NCBI GenBank assembly: GCA_016125035.1
Contig: WGMN01000007.1
Span: forward strand, 1-52,577
Direction: 5' to 3'
Source: Pseudomonadota bacterium
GTDB taxonomy: Bacteria; Pseudomonadota; Alphaproteobacteria; UBA2136; UBA6156
Length of the DNA stretch: 52,577 nucleotides
Positions within the stretch are counted from its first letter, which is position 1. Every line of letters begins with the position of its first letter. The translations under genes and the position numbers were made by a program. Below are positions 25,888 through 34,712 of this stretch, piece by piece. Under the pieces are notes generated by a model. The model saw only the letters and a program-made list of their open reading frames with translations, was not told where the DNA came from and did no database searches.

Positions 25888-25908
25888 CGTGCGGGAAAGG
25901 GGGAAAAA

Positions 25909-25984
25909 TGGTGGGCCGCGAGGGATTCGAACCCACGACCTGCTGATTAAGAGTCAGTTGCTCTACCGACTGAGCTAGCGGCCC
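25909..25984 (-). tRNA. tRNA-Lys (anticodon CTT)
   Basis: Acceptor GGGCCGC/GCGGCCC, anticodon loop ACTCTTAAT, T-loop TTCGAAT, encoded CCA; read on the minus strand. Confidence 0.94.
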
Positions 25985-25995
25985 ACACCCAGCCC

Positions 25996-26023
25996 GTCTA
26001 AAGGCAAACGCCTCGCCCGTCAA
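25996..26023 (-). promoter_or_regulatory. Promoter for tRNA-Lys (CTT)
   Basis: On the minus strand TTGACG (26018-26023), a 16-base spacer and TTAGAC (25996-26001), 11 bases before the tRNA. Confidence 0.5.
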
Positions 26024-26085
26024 GCCTTTAGCCAACGGGTTGGCCTTGCAGGCCTATCGCGCGTGGTGTTTTTTGGGGGAAGTAT

Positions 26086-26160
26086 TGGTAGGCCGTCGCA
26101 GGATCGAACTGCGGACAAACTGGTTAAAAGCCAGTTGCTCTACCACTGAGCTAACGGCCC
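26086..26160 (-). tRNA. tRNA-Lys (anticodon TTT)
   Basis: The minus-strand cloverleaf has anticodon loop CTTTTAA, T-loop TTCGATC and encoded CCA. The acceptor is GGGCCGT/ACGGCCT, so the first pair is G1-U72, which is uncommon. Its last 38 bases are present again, exact and inverted, at 26282-26319. Confidence 0.92.
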
Positions 26161-26170
26161 ACCGAGGCCG

Positions 26171-26199
26171 TGTATAGGGGGCAAGTCTCGCCTCGTCAA
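26171..26199 (-). promoter_or_regulatory. Promoter for tRNA-Lys (TTT)
   Basis: On the minus strand TTGACG (26194-26199), a 17-base spacer and TATACA (26171-26176), ten bases before the tRNA. Confidence 0.7.
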
Positions 26200-26254
26200 C
26201 CCTTTGGGCCAATTCCAGGGCCTAAACAGGCCGCAGGGTGCTGCTTTGGGGCGC

Positions 26255-26319
26255 GCAACTGGCTGGCTTGTATAAATTAGGCCAGTTTGTCCGCAGTTCG
26301 ATCCTGCGACGGCCTACCA
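26255..26319 (+). pseudogene. tRNA-Lys-like pseudogene, interrupted at the anticodon loop
   Basis: Bases 26282-26319 are identical to the last 38 bases of tRNA-Lys (TTT) (3' anticodon stem, T-arm, acceptor strand and CCA), on the opposite strand. GCAACTGGC at 26255-26263 matches the 5' anticodon-stem region. Between them an 18-base sequence replaces the six-base loop TTTTAA of the parent. The D-arm and 5' acceptor strand are not recognisable, so it cannot fold as a normal tRNA. Confidence 0.75.
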
Positions 26320-26340
26320 ATAGTTTCTCACCAACACCCG

Positions 26341-26370
26341 CAAAAAAGCCCCCATCCCGGGGGCTTTTTG
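26341..26370 (-). terminator. Rho-independent terminator of the adhesin gene (bidirectional)
   Basis: CAAAAAAGCCCCC pairs with GGGGGCTTTTTG around ATCCC, 13 bases past the stop of the minus-strand adhesin gene. Confidence 0.88.
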
Positions 26371-26382
26371 CATGGCCAGGGC

Positions 26383-29300
26383 CTAGGCGTTGCCGCTTTC
26401 AATCAGCAAGCCGCGCAGGGCATCCTCCATGTCTTCCTCGTTCCCGGTATCCAGGAAGTATTGCAGGATAATCGCCAACTGCCGGTTCAACGCGGCCAGT
26501 TGCTGTTGCTGGGTGGGGGTGCCGGTGCCCGGGCCCGCGGCAGGCTCAATCAGGCCGGCAATGTCAATGTTGCCGCCCAGATCGTAAAGGATCGTGCGCG
26601 CCACATCAATAAAGCGGGCCAGACGCTGCGATTGGGTGATCGCGTTGTCGCTGGTCACGGTGCTGCCGTCGCTGGCGGTGGTCCCGGCCGGGGTGGTGGT
26701 TCCCGCCTGGGTCAGAATGGTCCCCGCATCCGCCTGCACACGCCCGGCAATGTCATTGGTGGTGGCTGCGTCCGCAAAGGTGGCGTTGCGCGCATCGGTC
26801 ACGTAGCCATTGGCCTTCATGTAGATGTCCAGGGCGTTACCGGCAAAGCTGCTGCCGCCGTCCAACAGGGCCACCACATCGTCGTTGGCCACCGGGGCAT
26901 CACCCAGCACGGCCAGGCCAATGTCGTAGTTGTTCAACTGCGTGTTGGCCGTAAACAGGCTGCTGTCGGGCGCGCTTTGCACCAGGCCCACGCCGCCGTT
27001 GCCCTGGCCATCCAGCACCACGCCGTTCAGCGCCAGGTTGCCACCGGTCAGGTTAATGCCCATGCCCAGGCCAATCCCGTCGGTGGCGGTGCCTTGCACT
27101 TGCAGGTCATTCAGGTTCACGTTGTGGCCGGCCGCATCCACCAGCACCACGCCGTCAAGGCCGCTGCCGCTGTATTTCAAAATGCTGTTGCCACTGCCGT
27201 TGCCTTGCAACGTCACGCCTTGGGTAATGTGCAGGCGCTCGTCAAAGGTGCCGTCCAGCAAGTTCACGGTGCCATCGGCCGCCACCTTGGAAAGGGCTTT
27301 GCCAATGCTCATGCCGCTGCCAACGATAAAGTTGCTCGCATCCACGGTCGAGAGCTCATTCACGCTGTCCTGGTCCACCGTCTGGATGGTCGAGGCCTGG
27401 GTGTAAGGCGCAAACCAGCTGCCGGTGGCAAAAGCCAGGGCGTCGTTCTGGCTGCGTTGATAAAGCGTAAACTGGCTGGCGTCGCCGCGGTAGGTGTCGT
27501 TGCGCACCGCATAGCCGAATTCCGGCGCGTAAAGGCTCACGTTGGCCAGGCCCTGGCTTTGCACGTAAAGGGGGTTGGTCTCCTTCACGCCGTTGGCGTT
27601 TATCACTTGCACGCTGGTATCCAGGTGGCCGTAGGCGCCATCGGGGTAAATGCCGATGCCGCCCCATTGGTTCAGGCCGTTGGTGCTCACGCTGTCCAGC
27701 ACCACATCGGTGCCCCCGGTAATGGAAAAACCATTGCCCCTGGTGTTGGCGCCGCCGTTCACGCGCACGCTCTTAATCAGCGCGTCGTTCACGCCGTTCA
27801 GGTCCACACCTGTTTTGGTGCCGGCGTTCACGGTCACGTTTTGCAGCTGGAAGTTGCTAATCGCCACGGCGGGGTTGGCACGCTCCACCTTAATGCCGTA
27901 GTTGCTGCCACCTTCAAGGGTAAAGCGGCGCATATCCACGTCATCGGCGTTCACCAACACGCCGTAGCCGCTCACGCCGCTGCTGTCGATGATCGTGCCT
28001 GCCTTGGTCTGGCCGTAAAGGCGCAGCGATTTATCAATGTTCAAGGTGCCGTTTTGCACATAGGTGCCGTCACGCACGTCCACGCGGCCGCCGCTGGTCA
28101 CGGCGTTCACCGCGGTCTGGATGTTCATGCCCGGATCAACGTAAAACTGCGCGTTGTTCAGGGTGCTCAGCTGGGTGCGGGCGTTGGTCTTCACCTGTTG
28201 CAGGGTCGAGTCCGCCACATGGCCGGCAAAACCCGCTCCGGTGGCAAAGGCCGCACCGGCGTTCTCATCGCGCTGATAAAAAGTGAACTGGCTGGCATCG
28301 GGGCGGAAGCTGCCGTTCTTCACCGCAAAACCATACTCAGGCAGAGAAAGGTTGGTGCTGGCAAAGCCGCTGTCATCCTGCACATACACCGGGTTGGCTT
28401 CGGCCAATCCGCTGCTGTTGGTCACGGTCACGTGGTCGCTGTTGGCAGCGTAGGCCCCGCCCGAGTAAATCGCCAGGCCGCCCCACATGTTCTGGCCGTC
28501 GGTGGCCACATTGTCAAAGGTCACGTTCTGGCCGGAACTCACCGAGAAGCCGTTGCCCTGGGTGCCGTTGCCGTTGGCGGTCACGTTCTTAACGGTGGCG
28601 TTTTTCACGCCGTTCAGGTCAACTTCGGTGTAGCCAAAGTTGCCGATGGTGGCGTTGCTCAGCGTAAAGTTCTGGTTGGCCACGCCGGGGGTTGCGCTGG
28701 CGCGCTCCACTTTAATGCCGCGGTTGCCGCTGGCGTTAACGGCGTTGCCGGTCAGCGTAAAGCCGTCCAGCTTCACGTTGTCTGCGGTCACGTGCATGCC
28801 GTAGCCGCTGCCGGCGTAGGTCAGCTGCGTGCTCGCCTGGCTTTGGCCTTGCAAGGTCAGGCCCTTGTTCACTTCCAGGGTGCTGTCCAGGGTGTAGGTG
28901 CCGTTGCGCACGTCAACCAGGCCGCCGCTGGCCACATTGGCCACGGCTTTGGCAATTTTCAGGCCGTCCACCACAATAAAGTGGCCATCGTCCACGGTGC
29001 TCAGCTCATTTCCCGCATCCTGGTCAACGGTCTGGATGGTCGAGGCCGCCACATTGCCGCCAAACCAGCTGCTGGTGGCAAAGGCCGCCGCGTCGGCTTC
29101 ACTGCGTTGATAAAGCGTAAACTGGCTGGCGTCGCCGCGGTAGGCATCGTTGCGCACCGCGTAGCCGAATTCCGGCGCGTAAAGGCTCACGTTGGCCAGG
29201 CCTTCGCTCTGCACGTAAAGGGCGTTGGCTTCGGCAATGCCGCTGGCGTTGGTCACTTTCACGCTGGTGTCGGTGTGGCCGTAGGCGCCGTCGGGGTAAA

Positions 29301-31635
29301 TCCCAATGCCGCCCCAGCTGTTCAAGCCGTCAGTGGCCACGTTGTCCAGCGCCACATCTGTGCTGCCGGTAATGCTAAAGCCGTTGCCTTGGGTGTTGTT
29401 GCCGTTGGCGGTCACATGTTCAATCGTCGCGCCGTCCACGCCGTTCAGGTCAACTTCGCTGCGGCCAAAGTTGCCAACGGTGGCGTTGCTCAGCGTAAAG
29501 TTTTTCACGTTATCGGGGGCCGAGCCGTGGTCCACTTTAATACCATAGTTGCCGCTTCCTCCGGCGTTGCCGGTCAGCGTAAAGCCGTCCAGCTTCACGT
29601 TGTCTGCGGTCACGTGCACGCCGTAGCTGTCGGTGTTTCCGGTATAGTTGAACAGGGTGCCGGCCTGGCTTTGTCCTTGCAGGGTCAGGCTTTTGTTCAC
29701 TTCCAGGGTGCTGCCCAGGGTGTAGGTGCCGTTGCGCACGTCAACCAGGCCGCCGCTGGCCACTTTGGCCACGGCTTTGCCAACCACCATGCCGTTTTCC
29801 ACAATAAAGTGGTTGTCCACGGTGTTCTGGGTGCCGTCGTAGCTCACGGTCTGGATGGTCGAGTCCGCATTATGCCCGGCAAACCAGCTGCCCAGGGCAA
29901 AGGTCTTGGCGGCGGCTTCGGTGCGCTGGAAGAGGGTGAACTGCTCCGAGTCCGCATGCCCGGTGCCCACACTCAGGCGGTAGGTGTCGTTGCGCACCGC
30001 GTAGCCGTATTCGGGGGCATCCAGGGTCACGTTGGCAATGCCTTCGCTCTGCACGTAAAGGGGGTTGCTTTCCTTCACATAGCTCGAGTTGGTGATCTTC
30101 ACGCTGGTGTCCAGGCTGCCGTAGGCGCCATCGGGATAAATCGCAATCCCGCCCCAGTTGTTCAGGCCGTCAGTGGCCACGTTGTCCAGCACCACGTTGG
30201 TGCTGCCGGTAATGCTAAAGCCGTTGCCGTTGGTGTTTTGGCCGTAGGCGCGCACATTTTCAAGGTTGGCACCGTCCACGCCGTTCAGGTCAATTTCGCT
30301 GCCGCCGCTGCCTTGCACGGTCAAAATGCTCAGGTTCAGGTTGCTCAGGGCCGTGCCGGTGTTGGCGCCGCGGTCAGCCTTAATGCCATAAGAGCTGCCG
30401 CCAAACAGGGTGAACTTGCCCAACGACACGTTGGACGCCGTCACATGGATGCCATAGCCGTTCACGCCGCTGGCATCAATGTTGGTCAGGTCGCGGCCGC
30501 TGCCTTGCAGGGTCATGGCCTTGTCAATGTTAAGGGTGCTGTTTTGGGTGTAGGTTCCGGCGGCCAGGTTCACGGTGCCGCCGGTCTTCACCAGCTTAAT
30601 GCTCTCGTTCACAGCCACATTGCTCGAGCCCACATTCACACGGTCGGCAACTTCGCCCACGGTGTTGGTGCCGATTTTCCCGTCGATGTTAAGGAACTTA
30701 GAATTCACGCTGCCGGCGGCACCGCTCAGGTTAATGGCGCCGCTGTTGCCGCTGCTGCCCCCGGCGGTAAGGATAATCTTGCCGTTCACCGCGGTGGCTT
30801 TACCGGCCTGGGTCACGCCGTTGGTGTTGATAACCCCGGCAATCACGCTGTTGGCGGCCGAGGCGGTCATCGCCACCAGGCCTCGGTCGGCCTTCAAGGT
30901 GCCGTCGTTGGTCACGGTGGCGGTGTGGCCCGCTCCGCCCAGGGCGTTTTCCATGTTCGAGCTCACGGCGTAGTTGATGATGCCATCGCCGCCAAAGTCC
31001 ACAGTAAAGCGGTCGGCAGCGGCCAGATGAATTTTCCCTGCCACGGCACTGATGGTGCCCACGTTGCTCACGCCGCCGTTGGCGATCAGCGCCACGGTGC
31101 CGCCGGTGGCGGCGGTAATGGTGCCGCGGTTGTCAATGGTGGCGGCGGTGTTGCCGCTTTGGTCAAATTTGTAGGTGCCGTCCATGAAGTTGGCGTTGGA
31201 AATATCGCTGGTGGTGGCAACCAGGCTGCCCACGTTCACATGCGCGTTGTTGTTGAAGAACACGCCGTTGCCGTTCACCAGCATCACGCTGCCGGTGGCG
31301 TTCAGCGTACCTGCAATCTGGCTTTTCCCGGCCTGGATGTCGCGGATCAACGTCGCACCGCCGGTGCCGTTGTGAATGCTATAAGTCTGGTTCACCCCTA
31401 CGTTAAAGCCAGAGTACTGGGCGATCCCGCGCGTATCGGCCTGGTAAAGGTTGTTGGCATCAAAGGTGATGCCGCCGTCAATGGCGGTGGCGCCTTGGGG
31501 CAGGGCGTTCACATCCAGCGCATGGCTCATGGCGGGCAGGGTCAGGCACGCGGCGGTCAGCGCGGTGGTCAAAAGGTGCAAACGCATCAGGGCCGGGCGG
31601 GCGGCGCTCGGGCCGTAATTCAGGCTGGTCATCAT
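26383..31635 (-). CDS. Two-partner secretion adhesin (TpsA, filamentous-haemagglutinin-like)
   Basis: A 1750-residue exoprotein predicted to cross the outer membrane through the TpsB pore encoded divergently at 31904. An extended signal peptide (about 1-40, ending SHALDV) leads into a TPS secretion domain (about 40-300) with typical motifs: ANGNGVFFNNNAHVNVGSLVATT-like organisation, a GGTVALIANGGVSNVGTI repeat and HLAAADRFTVDF. Residues about 340-1450 hold four repeats of about 275 residues, each with N-G-T-Y-T, G-Y-G-x-H-V, G-N-G-F-S-I-T-G, W-G-G-I-x-I-Y-P-D-G-A-Y, L-Y-V-Q-S and F-G-Y-A-V-R-N, fitting a parallel beta-helix, plus a partial fifth. The C-terminus is short and acidic, with no haemagglutinin toxin module seen. 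GGGAGAAG precedes the ATG; 31632 is an equal start. Confidence 0.85.
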   Translation of the reverse strand: MMTSLNYGPSAARPALMRLHLLTTALTAACLTLPAMSHALDVNALPQGATAIDGGITFDANNLYQADTRGIAQYSGFNVGVNQTYSIHNGTGGATLIRDIQAGKSQIAGTLNATGSVMLVNGNGVFFNNNAHVNVGSLVATTSDISNANFMDGTYKFDQSGNTAATIDNRGTITAATGGTVALIANGGVSNVGTISAVAGKIHLAAADRFTVDFGGDGIINYAVSSNMENALGGAGHTATVTNDGTLKADRGLVAMTASAANSVIAGVINTNGVTQAGKATAVNGKIILTAGGSSGNSGAINLSGAAGSVNSKFLNIDGKIGTNTVGEVADRVNVGSSNVAVNESIKLVKTGGTVNLAAGTYTQNSTLNIDKAMTLQGSGRDLTNIDASGVNGYGIHVTASNVSLGKFTLFGGSSYGIKADRGANTGTALSNLNLSILTVQGSGGSEIDLNGVDGANLENVRAYGQNTNGNGFSITGSTNVVLDNVATDGLNNWGGIAIYPDGAYGSLDTSVKITNSSYVKESNPLYVQSEGIANVTLDAPEYGYAVRNDTYRLSVGTGHADSEQFTLFQRTEAAAKTFALGSWFAGHNADSTIQTVSYDGTQNTVDNHFIVENGMVVGKAVAKVASGGLVDVRNGTYTLGSTLEVNKSLTLQGQSQAGTLFNYTGNTDSYGVHVTADNVKLDGFTLTGNAGGSGNYGIKVDHGSAPDNVKNFTLSNATVGNFGRSEVDLNGVDGATIEHVTANGNNTQGNGFSITGSTDVALDNVATDGLNSWGGIGIYPDGAYGHTDTSVKVTNASGIAEANALYVQSEGLANVSLYAPEFGYAVRNDAYRGDASQFTLYQRSEADAAAFATSSWFGGNVAASTIQTVDQDAGNELSTVDDGHFIVVDGLKIAKAVANVASGGLVDVRNGTYTLDSTLEVNKGLTLQGQSQASTQLTYAGSGYGMHVTADNVKLDGFTLTGNAVNASGNRGIKVERASATPGVANQNFTLSNATIGNFGYTEVDLNGVKNATVKNVTANGNGTQGNGFSVSSGQNVTFDNVATDGQNMWGGLAIYSGGAYAANSDHVTVTNSSGLAEANPVYVQDDSGFASTNLSLPEYGFAVKNGSFRPDASQFTFYQRDENAGAAFATGAGFAGHVADSTLQQVKTNARTQLSTLNNAQFYVDPGMNIQTAVNAVTSGGRVDVRDGTYVQNGTLNIDKSLRLYGQTKAGTIIDSSGVSGYGVLVNADDVDMRRFTLEGGSNYGIKVERANPAVAISNFQLQNVTVNAGTKTGVDLNGVNDALIKSVRVNGGANTRGNGFSITGGTDVVLDSVSTNGLNQWGGIGIYPDGAYGHLDTSVQVINANGVKETNPLYVQSQGLANVSLYAPEFGYAVRNDTYRGDASQFTLYQRSQNDALAFATGSWFAPYTQASTIQTVDQDSVNELSTVDASNFIVGSGMSIGKALSKVAADGTVNLLDGTFDERLHITQGVTLQGNGSGNSILKYSGSGLDGVVLVDAAGHNVNLNDLQVQGTATDGIGLGMGINLTGGNLALNGVVLDGQGNGGVGLVQSAPDSSLFTANTQLNNYDIGLAVLGDAPVANDDVVALLDGGSSFAGNALDIYMKANGYVTDARNATFADAATTNDIAGRVQADAGTILTQAGTTTPAGTTASDGSTVTSDNAITQSQRLARFIDVARTILYDLGGNIDIAGLIEPAAGPGTGTPTQQQQLAALNRQLAIILQYFLDTGNEEDMEDALRGLLIESGNA
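27254..30592 (-). repeat. Internal repeats of the adhesin gene, about 820-835 bp each
   Basis: The marker strand (V-D-V-R-N/D-G-T-Y) is encoded at about 30565, 29745, 28918 and 28083, and a diverged version at about 27260, so the period is 820-835 bp. The second and third units keep long stretches of identical DNA, which suggests recent gene conversion or expansion. Confidence 0.85.
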
Positions 31636-31903
31636 AACTTCTCCCTCTTCACAACATTAAAACCGGCACCATAAGGCAGCCTCACAAACTGTACGCAACC
31701 TGCGCAACTTAAAGTAGCTTGTCAAATACTAAAGTGATAAAACGCGAGGCCGTCAAAACATCAGACATCCCATAAAAAACAAACTTCTGCTTGCCACAAT
31801 TAAAATTCGTGATGTACTTGCATACCAGAATGCCCAATTTTACGGCCGAGCATTGCCGCCTTCCGGCTTATGAGTATTTAAAAAACAAGGAGTTAACGTT
31901 AGA
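31636..31903. promoter_or_regulatory. Divergent promoter region of the two-partner secretion genes
   Basis: 268 bases, clearly more AT-rich than the surroundings, between the head-to-head adhesin and pore genes. AAGGAG lies 11 bases before the pore gene. AT-rich stretches such as ATTAAAATT and AGTATTTAAAAAAC could hold promoters in both directions, but I cannot assign a -35/-10 pair with confidence or see an obvious operator. Confidence 0.5.
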
Positions 31904-33607
31904 ATGAACCGCCCGCAAACTCTTTTCACCCTCGCTCTCGCCACCACCACGCTGGCCTCCACTTTGGTAAGTGTGGCTGCCGCGCAAACCATCCCGGGCG
32001 CAGCGCAACCCGGCCGCACGCGTGAGAACATTGCCCCCTCTGCCGTCGCGCCCACCCCGGCCACCGAGGTCGTGGCCCCCAGCAACCTGCTGGCCGCTCC
32101 CGCCAATGCCGCCGAGATCACCTTCACCCTCAAAAGCCTCAACATCACCGGCAACTCTGCCTTTACCGATGAAGAGCTCTCCGCCCTGGCCAAAAACATG
32201 ATGGGCCAGAAGATCACCCTGGCGGATATCTACACCCTGGCCAACCAGATCACCAATTTCTACCGTGCCCACGGCTTTATTATCAGCCAGGCCATCGTCC
32301 CCCCGCAAGAGATCGCCAAGGGCAACGTCACCATCCGCGTGGTGGAAGGCTTCGTCGACGACATCCAGTTTAAAACGGAAGGCGGCTCCAAGCTCAACCA
32401 GAGGCAGCTCAACCGCGCGGCGGCGGCCATCCGCGCCAGCAAGCCGCTCAACCAGGCGGTGCTCGAGAGGCAAATGCTGCTGCTCAATGACTTGGGCGGC
32501 GTCACCGCCCGCGCCGTGGTAGAGCCCTCCCAAAACACCATCGGCGCCGCCAACCTGGTCATCGAGGTCAAGCGCAAAAAGGTCTCCGGCAGCCTGCAGG
32601 TGGATAACCACGGCTCACGCTACATCGGCCCGGTGCAATACCAGGCCCGCGCCAGCGTCTCCGGCGTGGCTGCCGATTACGACCAGCTCGACCTGCTCTA
32701 CGCCACCACCAGCGACTTTAACGAGATGCGTCTGGGCGAAGTGCGCCACACCATTCCCATCGGCAGCAACGGGCTCAAGGCCATGTGGCGCGCCGAGTAT
32801 AGCGAAACCGCGCCCGGTTCCACCCTCAAGGCCTTCAATGTCCAGGGTAAGGATCTCACCCTTGAAGCCGGCGTGTCCTACCCCATCATCCGCGGCCGCC
32901 AGAAAAACCTGGAAGCCTTCGGCACCCTGGCGTGGGAGTCCCTGCAAACCAAGAGCCTGGGGTCCAAGATCTCCAGCGAGAAGGTCTCGGTGGCCAAGGC
33001 CGGTGTTAACTACGACCAGATCGACAGCTTCCACGGCCGTGGCCTTGCCACCGCCAGCGTCTCCAAGGGGCTGGGCATCCTCGGCGCCTCCAGCGAGGGC
33101 GATCCCCTGCTGTCGCGGCTCAACGCCAACCCCGAGTTCACCAAGGTCAACGCCGAAGCCTCGCGTGAGCAGTTCTTCACCGGTCTGCCGTTCTCTGTGG
33201 TCACGGCGGTGCAGGCCCAATACTCGCCAGATTCCCTCATCGCCTCGCAAGAGTTCGGCATCGGCGGCTCCACCTACGGCCGCGGCTACGATCCTTCCGA
33301 GATCACCGGCGACAGCGGCGCCGCCGCCAAGCTGGAAGGCCGCTACACCCAAAACACCACCGATAACAAATGGGTCAAAACCTGGCAGCCCTATGCGTTC
33401 TATGATGTCGGCTTCACGGTGGATAACAAAACCGGCACGGGGGTAGACGCCCGCAATTCGCTGGCGTCCGCCGGTACCGGTCTGCGCCTGGCGCTGGCCG
33501 ATGACTTCGCGCTGGAAGGCGAGCTGGCGGTGCCGCTCAGCCGCCGCGTGGCCGCCCAGGGCGACAAAGGCCTGCGCGCCTTCTTCACCCTGTCCAAGGC
33601 GTTCTAA
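31904..33607 (+). CDS. Two-partner secretion outer-membrane pore (TpsB, ShlB/FhaC family)
   Basis: An Omp85-superfamily transporter that recognises and exports the divergent adhesin. The 567-residue precursor has a signal peptide (ends V-A-A-A-Q-T), a Pro/Ala-rich linker, POTRA 1 (about 75-150, ITFTLKSLNITGNSAFTDEELS), POTRA 2 (about 155-225) and a 16-strand barrel. The conserved barrel motif is L-E-G-R-Y near residue 485, and the last residue is Phe (F-F-T-L-S-K-A-F), as needed for BAM insertion. The POTRA-2/barrel border has Q-V-D-N-H-G-S-R-Y-I-G-P, typical of FhaC-like proteins. A bidirectional terminator separates it from convergent rpoH. Confidence 0.92.
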   Translation: MNRPQTLFTLALATTTLASTLVSVAAAQTIPGAAQPGRTRENIAPSAVAPTPATEVVAPSNLLAAPANAAEITFTLKSLNITGNSAFTDEELSALAKNMMGQKITLADIYTLANQITNFYRAHGFIISQAIVPPQEIAKGNVTIRVVEGFVDDIQFKTEGGSKLNQRQLNRAAAAIRASKPLNQAVLERQMLLLNDLGGVTARAVVEPSQNTIGAANLVIEVKRKKVSGSLQVDNHGSRYIGPVQYQARASVSGVAADYDQLDLLYATTSDFNEMRLGEVRHTIPIGSNGLKAMWRAEYSETAPGSTLKAFNVQGKDLTLEAGVSYPIIRGRQKNLEAFGTLAWESLQTKSLGSKISSEKVSVAKAGVNYDQIDSFHGRGLATASVSKGLGILGASSEGDPLLSRLNANPEFTKVNAEASREQFFTGLPFSVVTAVQAQYSPDSLIASQEFGIGGSTYGRGYDPSEITGDSGAAAKLEGRYTQNTTDNKWVKTWQPYAFYDVGFTVDNKTGTGVDARNSLASAGTGLRLALADDFALEGELAVPLSRRVAAQGDKGLRAFFTLSKAF

Positions 33608-33618
33608 GCCTTACCCGG

Positions 33619-33648
33619 CAAAAAACGGGCCTTGTGGCCCGTTTTTTG
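33619..33648 (+). terminator. Rho-independent terminator between tpsB and rpoH (bidirectional)
   Basis: CAAAAAACGGGCC pairs with GGCCCGTTTTTTG around TTGT. Confidence 0.93.
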
Positions 33649-33663
33649 TCGGGGGTGGGGTAG

Positions 33664-34512
33664 CTAGTTCAGCAGCCCTACCTGCATATGCTTTTGCACT
33701 TTCTTAAAGGCGCGTTCCTCCAGTTGGCGCACACGCTCGCGGCTCACGCCAAATTGGCCGCTCAGTTCCTCCAGGGTGGGGGTTTCCTCGCTTTCGCACA
33801 GGTGGCGGGCCACAAAAATGGCGCGCTCTCGGTCATCCAGCCCGCTGATGGCCTCCAAAAGCTTGCCGTGGCGCTGGCGGGCAATCTGCTTGCCGCTGTA
33901 AACCTCCTCTTGGTTGGGCTGCCGCGCGGGGATGAAGTCCATCCACTCGTGGCTGGCATCGCCGTCCTGGCCCATCGGTTTGTTCAGGCTTTCGTCGCCG
34001 TGGCGCAAGCGCTGGTCCATGTTCACCACGTCTGCTTCGTGCACATCCAGCTCCTTGGCGATCTGCGCCACCGCCTCGGGGCTCAGGTGCACGCTGTTTT
34101 CGCCCAGCATCTCGCTCTTCAGGCGCCGCAGGTTGAAGAACAACTTCTTCTGCGTGCCGCTGGTCCCAATTTTCACCATGCTCCAGTTGTTCAAAATATA
34201 TTCCTGCACGCTGGCCTTGATCCACCACATCGCATAGGTGGAAAGGCGGAAGCCGCGCTCCGGCTCAAAACGGTGGATCGCCTGCATCAGCCCAATGTTG
34301 CCTTCCTGGATCAGCTCTTCCACCGGCAACCCATAGCCCCTAAAGCTCAGGGCCACCTTCACCACCAGGCGCAAATAGCTCTGCATCAGCGTGGCAAAGG
34401 CCTTTTCGTCCTTTTTGGCCTTCCAGCGCTTGGCCAGCTTCTGTTCCGCCTCAAAGCTCAGCGGCTCATACTTCTGGATAGACTGGATATATTCCTGAAT
34501 TAACTCGGCCAT
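33664..34512 (-). CDS. rpoH: RNA polymerase heat-shock sigma factor (sigma-32)
   Basis: Directs RNA polymerase to heat-shock promoters. The 282-residue protein has sigma region 2 (P-V-E-E-L-I-Q-E-G-N-I-G-L and R-L-S-T-Y-A-M-W-W-I), the RpoH box Q-K-K-L-F-F-N-L-R-R-L-K, which separates it from housekeeping sigma factors, and region 4 with the helix-turn-helix (L-E-E-L-S-G-Q-F-G-V-S-R-E-R-V-R-Q-L-E-E-R-A). The gene is monocistronic, converges on tpsB, and has an AT-rich upstream region (34560-34640) that probably holds its promoters. CAGGGAGAA lies about 10 bases before the ATG. Confidence 0.95.
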   Translation of the reverse strand: MAELIQEYIQSIQKYEPLSFEAEQKLAKRWKAKKDEKAFATLMQSYLRLVVKVALSFRGYGLPVEELIQEGNIGLMQAIHRFEPERGFRLSTYAMWWIKASVQEYILNNWSMVKIGTSGTQKKLFFNLRRLKSEMLGENSVHLSPEAVAQIAKELDVHEADVVNMDQRLRHGDESLNKPMGQDGDASHEWMDFIPARQPNQEEVYSGKQIARQRHGKLLEAISGLDDRERAIFVARHLCESEETPTLEELSGQFGVSRERVRQLEERAFKKVQKHMQVGLLN

Positions 34513-34712
34513 GGTGGTCGGTTCTCCCTGTTTTCGTATGCAGCTTTATGCCCCCCAGCCCCAGCCCCGCCCCTGACACACCTAAGTCATTGAGTTACAT
34601 AATACATAATGCCTAAAAAATAATCATCCACCACCCCCGCTAGAGCCCAACCCCCAAATTTCAAGCCTTGAAAACCGCCAAGGGGCCGGGCAGGGGGCCT
34701 GCGCCGCCGGTT

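Noticed and set aside
26287-31674. A nearly 1800-codon open frame on the plus strand opposite the adhesin gene
   Set aside because: It is the complement of a repetitive, codon-biased gene. The translation is low-complexity (V-A-G, H-A-V-Q runs) with no domain or signal peptide, while the minus-strand frame has a clear TPS domain.
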